Source: Hordeum vulgare subsp. vulgare (lineage: Eukaryota; Streptophyta; Magnoliopsida; Poales; Poaceae). From it: a stretch of 64,000 nucleotides of DNA. How positions within the stretch are numbered: position 1 is the first letter of the stretch; each line of letters starts with the position of its first letter. The notes under the pieces were generated by a model. That model was not told the DNA's origin and did not search any database. It saw nothing but the letters and a program-made list of their open reading frames with translations. The position numbers and the translations under genes were made by a program. Below, one piece after another: positions 22,701 to 34,506 of the stretch. Location: contig NC_058519.1 of NCBI RefSeq assembly GCF_904849725.1, positions 104,396,881 to 104,460,880 of the forward strand, given 5' to 3'.

Positions 22701-24168
22701 GATCACCTAAAATTTCAACTGATAAGTTGTGCTTAAGGATAGGTTGTTGATCAAGGAGTATCTTATCTATTTCATTCCTTTCATTCAAATGCATATCACT
22801 CTCATGGTCTAGCAAATATTGTTCTAGTGGATCGGTAGGAGGTACAACAATAGAAGCAACACCAATTATTTCATCCTTACTAGGAAATTCTTTTTCATGC
22901 GGTTGTTTTCTAAACTTAGAGAAGTTAAACTCATGAGAAATATCACCAAACCTCACTTTAACCTTCTCAGTAGCACAATTAATTTCAGCATTAACTGTAT
23001 TTAAGAATGGTCTACCAAATATGATGGGACAGAAGTTATCTTGTTCCGAACTAAGTACTAGGAAATCTGTGGGGTACTTGACTTTTCCGCACAAGACTTC
23101 AACATCTCTAACAATCCCAAGTGGCGAAATAGTATCACAATTTGCAAGCTTAATAGTGACATCAATATCTTCAATTTCAGAGGGTGCTATATCATGCATA
23201 ATTTCTTGATATAATGTAAAGGGTATAGCGCTAATACTAGCACCAATATCACACAGGCCATGATAGCAATGATCTCCAATTTTATCCGAGATGAAAGGTG
23301 TGCCTACCACTGGTTTATTTTTATCTAGTGTATCCCGTTTGTTTCTAACAGGTTTCGCAATTCTAGTGGCTTCATCACACAGGTAAATAACATGCCCATC
23401 AATATTATCAACTAAGGGATCTTTAAATATAGCTACATTAGGCTCAACATTTATTTGTCCAGAAGGTGTAGGTGTTCTAAAATAACTCTTATTAACCACT
23501 GTTGTAGCCTTAGCATGTTCTCTTATCCCAATAGGGAAAGGAGGTTTCTAAATGTAATAGTAGGAACAACTGGATCAACATGGTTAACAATTATTTCTTC
23601 CTTCTTAATTCTAACAGGTTCCTCGAGTAATTTTTCAATGGGATAATGATATTTGAACCACTTTTATTTAGGAAGGTCAACATAAGTAGCAAAAGATTCA
23701 CAGGAAGTAGCTACTATCTCAGAGTCAAGGCCATATTTGTTGCTAAACTCATGAAAAGGAGAAGTTTCCATGAAAAATTTAACACAATCAAAGTTAAGCT
23801 TTATACGTCACTCTTTACCTTCATCGAGTTCCCAATCTTCATCTTTGCATTTAATCTTTTCTAGAAGATCCCATCTGAATTCAATAGTCTCCTTCATATA
23901 GGAACCGACAGCACATGCAACGAGTAATGTTTGATCATCATTAGAAAGTCGAGCATAAAATTTGTGTATAATCAATTCCTTTGAGAGATCATGGTTGGGG
24001 CAATTGTGCATCATAGATTTAAGCCTCTCTCAAGCTTGAGCGTTACTTTCTCCTTCACAAGGCCAACAATTATAAATAAAATTCCGATCATGATGAATTA
24101 GATGCATATGATAAAACTTCTCATGAAATTCTAGCTTCAAGCGATTCCAATATCATCCAATAGCATGT
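19789..24168 (-). pseudogene. Gag (C-terminal part)-protease-RT-RNase H-integrase of E4
   Basis: Degenerate Athila-type Gag-Pol read right to left. Gag blocks (MMHNCPNHDL, YARLSNDDQ) are at 23808-24014. Protease is in 22522-23499 with intact DIGASISAIP and PIIFGRPFLN. Reverse transcriptase is spread over about 21616-22529 in several frames, with LRKLNKAT, MPFGLCNAPATFQ and FMDNFSIY. RNase H lies about 21050-21600. Integrase lies about 19789-20830, with [21 protein letters not shown] and the Athila-like YENAKLFKEKVKRWHDKRI block. The second catalytic aspartate of the RT FMDD box is changed to asparagine (21972-21974). Many stops and frame changes show that it is dead. The Gag front half continues at 28191-28496. 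Confidence 0.85.
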
Positions 24169-27100
24169 TGTCACATCCCTAGCTACCCTTTGAAGTCTAG
24201 CAAGATTGTGCTCATGTTTATTATTGCATTAAAAAGTGAAAATAGAAATCAAAGAGAAAAACCCTAGCAACTCCATATTCAAACTAATTCAAACTTGTGA
24301 CAAATCAATGAACTCAAAATGGCCTTCATAAAAGTCCATCATTTTTTATAAATATTGGAAACAACAATTCAGGGGTGAATTTTTTTTAAATACTTTTGGC
24401 ATTTTATTTAAAGTACAAAAGCCACTGAAATCAACTATATATTTGATTTCAAATATTCCAGAGTTTCATAAAATGTTGAATCTTTTATGTGGGTTTGGAG
24501 ATATTACAAACAACACTCCAACATTGTTTTCACTATTTTCGAAATAGTTTGGAGCCAAAAATAAATGAAACAAATATCACAAGGGTTTTAACATAAACAG
24601 AAAGGAGAGAAAATGGAAAAAAAATATATCTAACGCTTACCTGGCCCAGCCCACCTCCTCTCCCTGTCGTCTTCCTCGCGCCAGTCGGCAGCACGAGGTG
24701 GCCGCCGCTCTCTCCGGCGCGGCCACACACCTGCGTGCCTGCTTGGACCCTCCAACGCGCTGGCAAGGAAGATAACTCTCCCCGTAACCCATTCCATCTC
24801 TCTCCTTCTCCCTATTCGCCCCCTTTGCCCCTCTCTCTCGGCCGCCATTACAGCGGAGCCCAAGCTCGAGCTCGCCGTCGTTCCTGGCCACCCCAAGCCC
24901 CCCTCAGCATGTCGTTCACTTCGCCTCGTCGAGCACATCGTCCCTGCCAAAGGAAAAAGAGCCACCGAGCCCTGCATCGTCAGATCGCCGTCGTCTTCTT
25001 CCTCGGGCCGCCGTTGATCGCCGACGTCGTTTTCCCTCTCCAGACCGTCTCCGAGCCCACTCTCGACGCCTATGCAATACCTGTGAGCCCAGGGATATTT
25101 TCCCCTCGTTTTCCCCATCAATCCCGTGCCCTAGCGCCCGACTCCACCAGAGCCCGATGTGATCGGCCGCGGGAGCTCGTCGCCGGTGACGCTCTGGTGA
25201 TCGGTTAGTCGATCTGAGGCTACCATCGGCTTCAACTCGACGAGTAGGTGCTGTAGGAGCCCAGCCCTGCGCGTGATAAGCCCCGTAGCAATGATCTCGA
25301 TGGTGCCCGAGCTCCGGCAGTCGCCGAGCTTGTCGTCGGCGTCATCTCCAGCCGTTTCAACCCCTAGCATAGCAAAAATGGATGCGCCATCGAGTGGTCG
25401 TTCTCCCAGTGCCCTCCGTCGTCCTTTTGGTCGCTGGGAGAGCAATCCCGAAGCCCTCCGCCGTCCTTGGAGTCACCGGAGGCTCGCCGCCGGTGGGTTT
25501 GACCCCCTGGGTCTATGACAGATGGGGCCAGCCCCTGCCTAACTAAAGTTTAATTTAATAAAAATAATTAGTTAACTAAATTACTAAACAATCATTGACA
25601 TGTGAGCCAGCCCCTCTTAAATAACTAATTAACTTAAAGTTAATTAAAATCTTGCCACAGTCACTGACCAGTGGGTCCCACTGGTCAGGTTTGACTTCCA
25701 ACGGCCAGTTGGACCTAGTGATGTCATGCTGATGCAGTAACTCTATTTCTAATTTAATATAATTCCAGAAAATGCTAAAACTTTGGAAATTCAAAGAAAA
25801 TTAAATATAACTCCAAATTTGACAAATAATATATGCAAATTGATCAAAAAAATTCAATGAACACAATGGTGCTATTTTCATGCATGACCAACAAATTTAT
25901 GAAACAGGATCAGGTCAAATCAATTAAATGAATATGGTAAATATACTATTTCAACTAATATTAGAATTTGAATTCAAATCAGCATCATCCCAAAGGTTTG
26001 ATAGCCACACTAGCTCATGCTACATTTCATTTCATGCCATGATGATGCATCATATTGTTGCATATGAATGTTATTGATTGTCGTTATTGTTTCGGTAGGC
26101 TCTGCCCTTCCGGATACCTCTGAATATCCGACTAACGGATTTAATCCCTCTGCTGAGCAACAAGGCAAGCACCCTTTTTGGTCATCCCGATATAATCCCA
26201 TGTTCTTGCTCCTGCTCCCACTTATTGCATTAGGACAAAATATTTCAAATGCTTTACTTCGGTAGCTGAACCTATTCCTTTGCATGACCTGTCATTGTCA
26301 CAGTAAATAGCCAAAGCTTGCAACCTAGCATACCTGGTAGTTGCCTGAGCCATGATGTGTCTTTTCCTTCTATGCTTGCTATGCCTAGAGTTGTGTCAGG
26401 TCTGTTTCGTCTGGGTGATGAACGGGAATGGATGAATGTGTTCTAGTGACTAAGAATAAGTGTGGAACCTGATTTGGTAAAGGTATCGATGAAAGGCTAT
26501 GTAGGAGTACATGGCGGGTTGTTTCATTGGAACCATCCTTAGGAACTGAGTTCCGTGTATGTAATCCAAGACTAGTTACTACCACATGCGGGGCCCTGAA
26601 ATATGACCCCGCTCGACTTATTAAGCGCCTAGTACTCGGTCCAGGAGTTGCAAGTAGTTTCTGGTGTTTATAGTCATGTTGGAGGCCGTGCATAGTGCTG
26701 ACCTTAGAGGTGGGCTATGATGCGGTAGACAATGGCACGGTGTACCAAGTGGCACCCGGATGGTGGGCTTGGGAACCCTGCGCACATCGTTTGGGGCCGT
26801 GGCGGAAACCTCGGCCGGACTTCCGTGCGGGTTACTCTCAAATAGGCGATAAACCTGGACTAGGTATTAGTGTGGTTAACGGTCGTGGCCGACTCCCTCG
26901 TTGGGCTTCCGCTTGAAGGTTGCCGAGGTGCATGACGTGCACATGGCGATAAGTGGAGAGAGCGCGTGTGAAGAAGTACACCCCTGCAGGGTTACGATCT
27001 ATTCGAATAGCCGCGTCCGTGGATATGGACTACTTGGAGACATATGTTGTTCATAGATTACTTGAATGGCTACTCATAAAAGTATCAAGATAAGCGTGAG

Positions 27101-28190
27101 TATCATGTATGGCATTTCCATAGGGAGACGGAAAGGAGTTCATGATAGTGTATTGCTGTGGTGGTAGTGGACTCGTTTACGACTTATCAAAGTTGTTTAA
27201 AACTATTTAAAATTGTAGTTTAGTCTAGCCAAGAGTCAAAGGTGGCTTGCTGCATGAAACACTACAACCCCTTTATTGATACCTGTGCATGAGTAGATAG
27301 ATCTGTTCGAAAGTCTTGCTGAGTACTCTTGTACTCATGTTTGCTTAATAATTGTTGCAGAGGATACCCACGATCCAACAGGTGGGTTCTATCTAGACAT
27401 TGATGATGACGAGTAGCTGGTGCCCCAGCTACGACCTGGCCCCTTTCAGAAGGGATCTGTAGATAGTTAGGCTTTATGCCTTTTTCCTTTCAAATTTCTG
27501 TACTCAGACGGCCTTTATGCTTCTGCTTGGTTTGTAAGACTCTTCTTCTATGACTTGAGTGTCGGGTCATGTGACCCCTACCTGTATGAACATATTATGC
27601 AAGACTCTTCTGAGTCTTCTAAATAAATGTTGTGTTGTTGTATGGTTATGTTGTGATGCCATTGTTGTATCTATGCATATCGAGTATGTCATGCGTACGT
27701 GTGATGCACTGTGATATGTATGGGATCCGACACCTAGTCGTATGCTCTTAGTAGCTCTCTATACAGAGAAATGCCCCTTTGTGATTCCACCGAGCCTTGG
27801 TAGTTCGCTACTGCTCCGGACACATTGGTTGACCGGCTTGTATCCTTCTTAGCTGTTGTGTCTGTCCCTACGGGAAATGTCACGCGGTTTATTGGAGTCC
27901 TTGTAGCTTGCTACGACTCGTCTACACTCGCTGATGACCGACACCTGCTTTGCTGGGTTATGTATGCACGTCTCTGTACACTCGAGCCACTTGAGTTTAT
28001 GACTAGTTATGTCGACCCGGGTTCTTTGACATTGGAATGCTAGCAACACAAATGCATACGTGAGTCAAAAGGCGCAAACGGTCCCGACTAAGGTAAGGTG
28101 GCAACCGTGGGGTTAACCGTGCGTGAGACCGCAAAGGGATGCGATGTGTTACACGCTGGATTCATATGGCTTAGGATCGGGGTCCCAACA
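24169..28190 (+). repeat. Probable 4.0-kb solo LTR inside E4 gag
   Basis: The block starts TGTCACATCCCTAGC and ends GGTCCCAACA, with CATGT before it (24164-24168) and CATGC after it (28191-28195). This is a five-base duplication with one mismatch. It splits the E4 gag cleanly, and taking it out restores Gag-like sequence across the joint. No Gag, Pol or primer-binding site is visible within it, so a solo LTR of a long-LTR Gypsy family (Tekay-like or similar) is the simplest reading. The alternative is a non-autonomous element with unrecognised ends. Orientation is inferred from the TGTCACATCC start. Confidence 0.6.
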
Positions 28191-28496
28191 CATGCACCAC
28201 ATTAGTGCTTTTCTCTCCAAAGATAAAGGGAAAACTTTCTTCTTAACTTTGTCTCTGGGTATACCTCAAAGCTTAAAGAATCCACAAATCTCATCGACAT
28301 ATATGAAATGGTAATCAGGATGAGTTGAACAGTTATAAGTATTAGCTAGCAGTTTCTCTACCATACCCGAAGGAATCTCATAGTAAATATTTTCAATAAT
28401 TTCAACAGGTTTAGGAACAATTTCCTGAACTTCTGTTTGAGGTGAAGATGCCCCGAACAAGATACTCAAAGGGTTACCATTCAAAGTGATAAGCAA
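28191..28496 (-). pseudogene. Gag N-terminal part of E4
   Basis: Front part of E4 Gag, starting at the ATG at 28496 (MLITLNGNPLSILFGAS). It is open through HFIYVDEICGFFKL to a stop at 28266, then continues with KVKKKVFPLSLE-like sequence, a typical Gag block, up to the solo LTR at 28190. The remaining Gag resumes at 24168. Confidence 0.7.
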
Positions 28497-28560
28497 CAGT
28501 AAATTTCAGCACGTACCAAAAGTGTTTCCTTACCAATTTCCACTTACCAAAGGTGCTTCA

Positions 28561-28579
28561 CTCCCCGGCAATGGCTCTA
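28561..28579 (-). other. Degenerate primer-binding site of E4
   Basis: Minus strand TAGAGCCATTGCCGGGGAG, a decayed form of the tRNA-Asp-type site, 14 bases from the LTR end at 28594. Confidence 0.65.
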
Positions 28580-28593
28580 GAAAAGGGTATTTA

Positions 28594-29800
28594 TGACCCA
28601 CAAGTATAGGGTATCAATCGTAGTCCTTTCAATAAGTAAGAGTGTCGAACCCAATGAGGAACAAAAGGAAATGATTAGTAGTTTTCAGCAAGGAATTTTG
28701 TGCAAGTGTTGTAAGTAACAGTGATAGATAGTTTTGTAGCAAGATAATTCATCTCAAGTGACAAGTAGAAATAGTAGCAAAGGTACAGCAAGGTAGATAA
28801 ATCCTTTTTATAGCAAAGGCCAGGCCTAAAAGTTCTCTTATATTAAACAAGCGCACCTGTGGACACATGGGAATTTATGTCTAGTCATGTTCATCATATT
28901 AAGTTGATTCGCGTTTGCTACTTTGATGATTTGATATGTGGGTGGACTAGTGCTAAGGTGTTGTTCTTGATTGAACTAACAACCTACTTATGATTACCCC
29001 TCTTGCAAGCATCCGCAACTACGAAAGAAGAATTAAGAATAATCTAACCATAGCATGAAACATGTGGATCCAAATCAGCCCCTCATGAAGCAACGCATAA
29101 ACTGGGGTTTAAGCTTCTGTCACTGTCGCAACCCATCATCTATTTGTTACTAAAAAATGACTTACCTTAGGGCCATAACATGGTGAAGTGTCATGTAGTC
29201 GACATTCACATGATACCACTAAGAGAAGTAACAACATCCATATCATCAAAATATCAAATGAATACCAACTTTACATGATTACTGATAGCAAGACTTCTCA
29301 CATGTCCTCTGGAACAATAATTACTACTCACACATCATCAACATGTTCAAGATCAGAGGTGTAATAATAATAATTAAGGATCTGAACATAATATCTTCCA
29401 CCAAGTAATCCAACAAGCATAAACTACAAGATGTAATCAACACAACTAGTAGCCCACGTGTACCAATTTGAGGTTTTGAGACAAAGATTGAATACACGTG
29501 ATGAACTAGGGTTGGAGATGACATGATGCTGGTGAATATATTGATGAATATTGGTCCTCCCACGAAGGTGGAAGTGTTGGTGATGACGATGGCTTCGATT
29601 TCCCCCTCCCGGAGGGGAATTCCCCGGGCAGAATCTCTCTACCGTTGAGCAAAAGGGCCTCTTCCCAGGTTTCCGTCTCGAGATGGCGGCGCTTCATCCC
29701 GAAAGATGACTTATGACTTTTTTATAAGGTAAAACACACCATATAGGAGAAGATGGTCGCCAGAGGGCCAGCTGGGGCCCCACAAACCAGCAAGGTGTGG
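28594..29800 (-). repeat. 5' LTR of E4, truncated
   Basis: Matches 15983-17200 of the 3' LTR in order. Homology stops at about 29800, inside the promoter palindrome, so roughly the first 290 bp of the LTR (its U3 start) are missing. A GA microsatellite and the internal region of E3 follow. Confidence 0.85.
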
Positions 29801-29806
29801 ACAGGG

Positions 29807-29832
29807 GAGAGAGAGAGCGAGAGAGAGAGAGA
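29807..29832. repeat. GA microsatellite at element junction
   Basis: A GA run with one C interruption, directly at the boundary where the E4 LTR stops matching its partner. It may mark or have filled a repair joint. The roughly 235 bases after it (29835-30069) hold no recognisable feature. Confidence 0.85.
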
Positions 29833-30069
29833 GGGGGGCGAAGTTTTTATTTTTGGGTCATTTTTCTTGCACATGGAATTCAGAAAACAAGATAATCATG
29901 CATTTTTTATTTAAGTATGAATAACAGAGGGTAAACTAATGGTATAGAAAGTTTTTCTTACTAAATTCATCAACCACATGTCTTTCAAAAAGGATCCATT
30001 AATAAGGTTGATCAAATCTTATTTATAATCATTTCCGGTAGACATGAAACCGAAGAATTTTCTATAACA

Positions 30070-32866
30070 CTAATTTAGCTCCGTGGGAATTTGCATATCC
30101 CCAACAATAAGAATATCATATTTCTTCTTGTAAGTAGGAATAGGAAGTTTGAACCCTCCAATAGTGATTGTGGGAATTGGCTCAATGACATTAATATTAT
30201 TTACTGAAGCTTGTTTCTTTGCAAAATGCATTATATGTTGTTTGCCATTGACACGAAAAGTAACATTGCTTTTGTTGCAATCCATAACAACCCCTATAGT
30301 ATTTAAAAAGGGCATACCAAGGATAATCGACATGTTGTCATCCTCGGGCATATCAAGAATAACAAAGTCTGTTAAGATAGTAACATTTGCAACCACAAGA
30401 GGAACATCCTCACAAATTCCTACAGCAGTAGATTTATTAGCCATTTGCAAAGAGATCTCAATATGTGTAAGCTTACTCAAATCAAGTTTTTTATATAGAC
30501 AAAAAGGCATAACACTAACACCGACTCTTAAATCACATAAAGTACTTTTAACATAACTTCGTTTACTGGAGCAAGGTATTGGGGTATACCAGGATCTCCC
30601 AACTTCTTAGGTACACCACTAAAAGAATAATTAGCAAGCATAGTAGAAATTTTAGTTTCAAGTATTTTTATTTTGTTGGTAATAATGTCCTTCATATACT
30701 TAGCATATGTGGCATCTTTAAAATATCAGTCAAGTGGGTGCGCAAAAAGACAAGTCTAATCATTTCAGCAAAGCGTTCAGACTCCTCCTCGTCCTTACCC
30801 TTGGAAAGATTGTGAGGGAATGGCATGGGTTTTTTAACCCCTGGCTCTCTTTCTTTGCCATATTTTCTAGCAACAAAGTCTTTCTGCTCATAATGTTTAT
30901 TTGTAGGATGTGGTTTATCAAGATCTTCAGCAGATTCTTTTTCCACATCATTATCATGTTCTTTATTATTATTTGGTTGAGCAACATCATTATCCACATC
31001 AAGATCTTCAGCAGGTTATTTTTCCACATCATTTTCTACATGAACATCATCATTATTATTATTCTCATTATCACTAGGTGAATGTTCACTACCAGATTGT
31101 GTCTTAGCATCAGTAATAGAAACATCATTATGATTCTGAGCATGTTTTTCTATAACAGGTTCACTAGAAGCATGCAAAGTCCTATCATTTTTCTTTTTAT
31201 TTTTCTTCTTGGATGTACTAGGTGCAGTATCATTAATTCTCAAAGAATTCTATTCAATTATTTTAGGATGACCTTCAGGAAAAGGGGGTTCCTGAGTCAT
31301 TCCTCCTCCTCTAGTCATTACTCTAACAACATGATCATTCATATTCTCATTTATTTCAGCAAGCAAATCATTTTATGACTTAGCAACTTGGTCTAGTTGA
31401 GTATCAACCATGGAAGCATGTTTACCTAGACCCTTCACATCATTAGCATTTATAAACATCAAGTCACTCAAGCGATCTGTCATCACAGCATTACGTCTTA
31501 ATTGATCTTTGACATAGTTATTGAAATGTTCTTGCTTAACAATGTAGTTATCAAATTCATCCATGCACTGACTAAGAGTCTTAGTATACGGTATATCACT
31601 TTCATTAAAGGCATGGATAGAGTTTACCTCTACTACCTGTGTCGGGGTGTCAAGTCCATGTATTTCTTAGATAGGTGGTAATTTCTTAACATCTTGAGTT
31701 TTAATACCTTTTTCTCTCATAGATCTTTTGGCTTCTTGCATATTTTTAGGACTTAGGAATAGAATATCTCTCTTCTTTTGAATAGGTTCCGTTGGTGGCT
31801 CAGAAAGTGTCCAATTATCAGGATTTTGTAATATATTATTCAGTAATTCTTCCGCTTGCCCAATAGTTCTATCCCTGAAAACACAACCAGCACAACTATC
31901 TAGGTAGTTCCTGAAAGCATCGATTAGTTCATTATAAAAGATGTCAAGTCTTTCATTTTTCTCAAGAGGATGATTAGTCAAAGCTCTGAGTAGCTGGAGA
32001 ACCCTCCCCCAAGCTTGAGTGAGATTCTCTTCTTCAATTTACACAAAGTTAGATATTTCGTGTAAAGCAGCTTGTTTCTTATGAGCGGGAAAAATTCAGA
32101 GAAGTAATAATATCATATCCTGGGGGCTACGCACACAACCAGGAGCAAGAGTGAGGAACCATTCCTTAGCCTCGCCTTTTAGCGAAAAAGCAAAAAAGCT
32201 TAAGGATATAATAGTAGCACATCTTTTACTCATGAGTAAACAAAGTTATATTATTTAGTTAAGTAAGATGTCGAACAACAGTTTTAGTTTCATAACCATG
32301 GAAAGGATCAGATTCTACTATAGGGATTAACTCAGGATCGGCAGAGAATTCATAACCTTATCAATAACAAATATAGGCGAAGTAGCAAATTTAGGATCAT
32401 GTTTCATTTTCTCCATCATAGAATTTTCTTTCAGTTTGCATAGTAGTTTCTTCAAATCATCTCTATCATTACAAGCAAGAAAGTTCCTAGTTGTTTCATC
32501 ATCCATAACATAACCCTAAGGTACATCAGGCAATTTATATCTATTAGGAGAGCGAGGTGTAATAGGTGATTCAAAATCTTCATCAGTTTCAGCATTTTCA
32601 AGTTCACTAGCTTTAGTGATATGAGCATCAAGTAATTTATTCAATGGCACAGTTTCAGTTTCATCAACTGTAATAGTAGTGTCATCATTAATTTGATAAG
32701 TACCATCATCAAGTTCATGCAACATATCAGAACGACCAACAGGCTGTGGTGTTATAAGCAGATTCAAAACAGTAGGTGAATCAAAAGCAGAGCTAGATGG
32801 CAGTTCCTTGCCTCATCTCATACGAGAGGGAATGATCTTGGTTCGAGTATCTTTCAGATTCTTCAT
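30070..32866 (-). pseudogene. Gag-protease of E3 (Athila-like), degenerate
   Basis: Begins at the ATG at 32866 (MKNLKD), as in E2. Open pieces lie at 32516-32767 (LDAHITKA, YKLPDVP), 31667-31981 (FYNELIDAFRNYLDSC, a Gag block), 31373-31564, 31016-31243 (Lys/Asn-rich) and 30692-30997 (zinc-knuckle-free, acidic). The protease is at 30070-30560 with MSIILGMPFLNT. The active-site region reads CDLRVGVSVMP, so the usual DLGA is lost. A segment with repeated DNDV and AEDLD codons is duplicated around 30920-31045. Sequence homologous to RT is absent because the element ends at the junction near 29835. Confidence 0.78.
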
Positions 32867-32911
32867 AGTAGCAATTGGATATCCTCAAGTGAACACAATA
32901 AATATAGCACT

Positions 32912-32930
32912 ACTCTCCAGTAAAGGTGCC
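32912..32930 (-). other. Degenerate primer-binding site of E3
   Basis: Minus strand TGGCACCTTTACTGGAGAG, a decayed tRNA-Asp-type site 11 bases from the LTR end. Confidence 0.65.
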
Positions 32931-32941
32931 AGAAAATAGTT

Positions 32942-34307
32942 TTGATAACACACAAGTATAGGGGATCGCAACACTCTTCGAGGGAAGCATTTTACCCAAA
33001 TTTTTTGATTCAACACAAGGGGAGCCAAAGAATATTTATTAGCCTTAGCAGTTGAGTTGTCAATTCTAGCACACCTAGGATATGTCTCTGCTGCAAAGAT
33101 TTTAGTAGCACACCAAAGTAGTAGTAGTAACAGTAATAGTGACAGCAACAATTTTGTAGTAGTTGTAACAATAGCAGCAGCAATAGTAACTTAGCAAGAT
33201 TCAGTATATGTAAAGCGTAGGCACGTGGATCGGTGATGGATAATGATTTAGATGACAACAATTATGTAATGGTTAAACACCAGAGTGGCACAGAACTAGC
33301 TCCAATTCATCAAAATAATGTAGACATGCTTGCTATAAGAAATTGTATGACATGTTTTGTCCTACCCTCCCATGGCAGTGGGGTCCTAATGGAAACTAAG
33401 GGATATTAAGGCCTCCTTTAATAGAGAACCAGAACAAAGCATTAACACATGGTGAATACATGAACTCCTCAAACTACGGCAATCACCGGAAAGAATCTCA
33501 ATTATTGTCACCTTAGGGTATGCGGATCATGACACATACTAGGTGAATACAACTTGCAAGATAGGATCCAAATCACTCTTATATTCATGAAAACATAATA
33601 CGTTCAGATATGAAATCATGTCTGTTGGGCCCTAGTGACAAGTATTAAGCATAGCAAAGTCTTAGCAACATCAATCTCACAACATAGTGGATACTAGGAA
33701 TCAAGCCCTATCAAAATAAATCGATTACATGATCAATATCATCCAATTCCATCACAGTATAGTAAGACTACAAAGGAATTACTCACTCCTGGTGGTGAGC
33801 ATAATGGTGGTGTTGACGAATAAGGGTTGGTGATGACGACAACGACGAATCCCTAGTCTTTGGAGCCCCAAACGGACTCTAGATCATCCCTCTTGAGGAA
33901 GAACATGAGGTCACGGCAGCTCTATCTTGTAAAACGCAATGAAATCTTGTCCCCTATTTTTTCTCCGAATATGTGAATTTATAGGACTGGAACTAGTGTC
34001 GGGGGAGCCACATGGGCCCCACAAGTTAACAGGGCACGCCAGGGGGTGGGTGCACCCTGTTGGCTTGTGGCCCACAGACAGCCCCTCTCCGGTGGTTCTT
34101 CGCTCCACAATCCCTCATATATTCCCAAAATTATTCACAAAAAATTTCGTTCAATTGCGAGAACTTCTATTTCTGCACAAAAATAACACCATGGCAATAT
34201 GCCAAAAACAGCTTCAGTCTTGGGTTAGTTTCATTCAAATCATGCAAATTAGAGTCCAAAACAAGAGCAAAGGTGGTTGCAAAAGTAGATAAGTTTGATA
34301 CATATCA
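32942..34307 (-). repeat. 5' LTR of E3
   Basis: A 1366-bp LTR starting TGATATGTATCAAACTTATC at 34307 and ending TATACTTGTGTGTTATCA at 32942 on the minus strand. It is homologous to the E2 LTR through most of its length, including the triplet-rich zone (about 33110-33190) and the promoter palindrome (34020-34069). The TATA-like TATAAATTC is at about 33976-33984. The flanking TATGG (34308-34312) should be one target-duplication copy. Confidence 0.83.
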
Positions 34308-34310
34308 TAT

Positions 34311-34502
34311 GGTCATGATTCTGCGTGGCAATATCACGAGAACAACATTGCGACGGTTGCCATCTATCCAAACAAGCAAGCTCTCAAGGACACAATCATT
34401 GATTAGGCAATGTCCATACAAAGGGTTTTCGTAGCTGATGTGTCAAGTCAGAAAAACTTGACAATGGTATGGAAGAACCCTGATTGTCCCGCGAGGATGC
34501 AT
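34311..34502 (+). pseudogene. Mutator-type transposase N-terminal fragment (MULE)
   Basis: The plus-strand frame reads VAIYPNKQALKDTIID, a TAG stop at 34404-34406, then AMSIQRVFVADVSSQK and KNPDCPARMHGY. This spacing of an alpha-beta segment followed by a C..CP.R.HG box is that of the N-terminal DNA-binding domain of plant MuDR/MULE transposases. The first zinc-ligand cysteine appears replaced by Trp (MVWKNPDCP). The fragment stops where the E6 LTR begins, and the catalytic MULE core is not found on the other side of E6. A deletion therefore probably came with or after the E6 insertion. Moderate confidence, since only about 64 residues remain. Confidence 0.62.
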
Positions 34503-34506
34503 GGCT

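Noticed and set aside
24735..25445. GC-rich frames of up to 163 codons
   Set aside because: Inside the probable solo LTR, open on both strands, with no recognisable domain.
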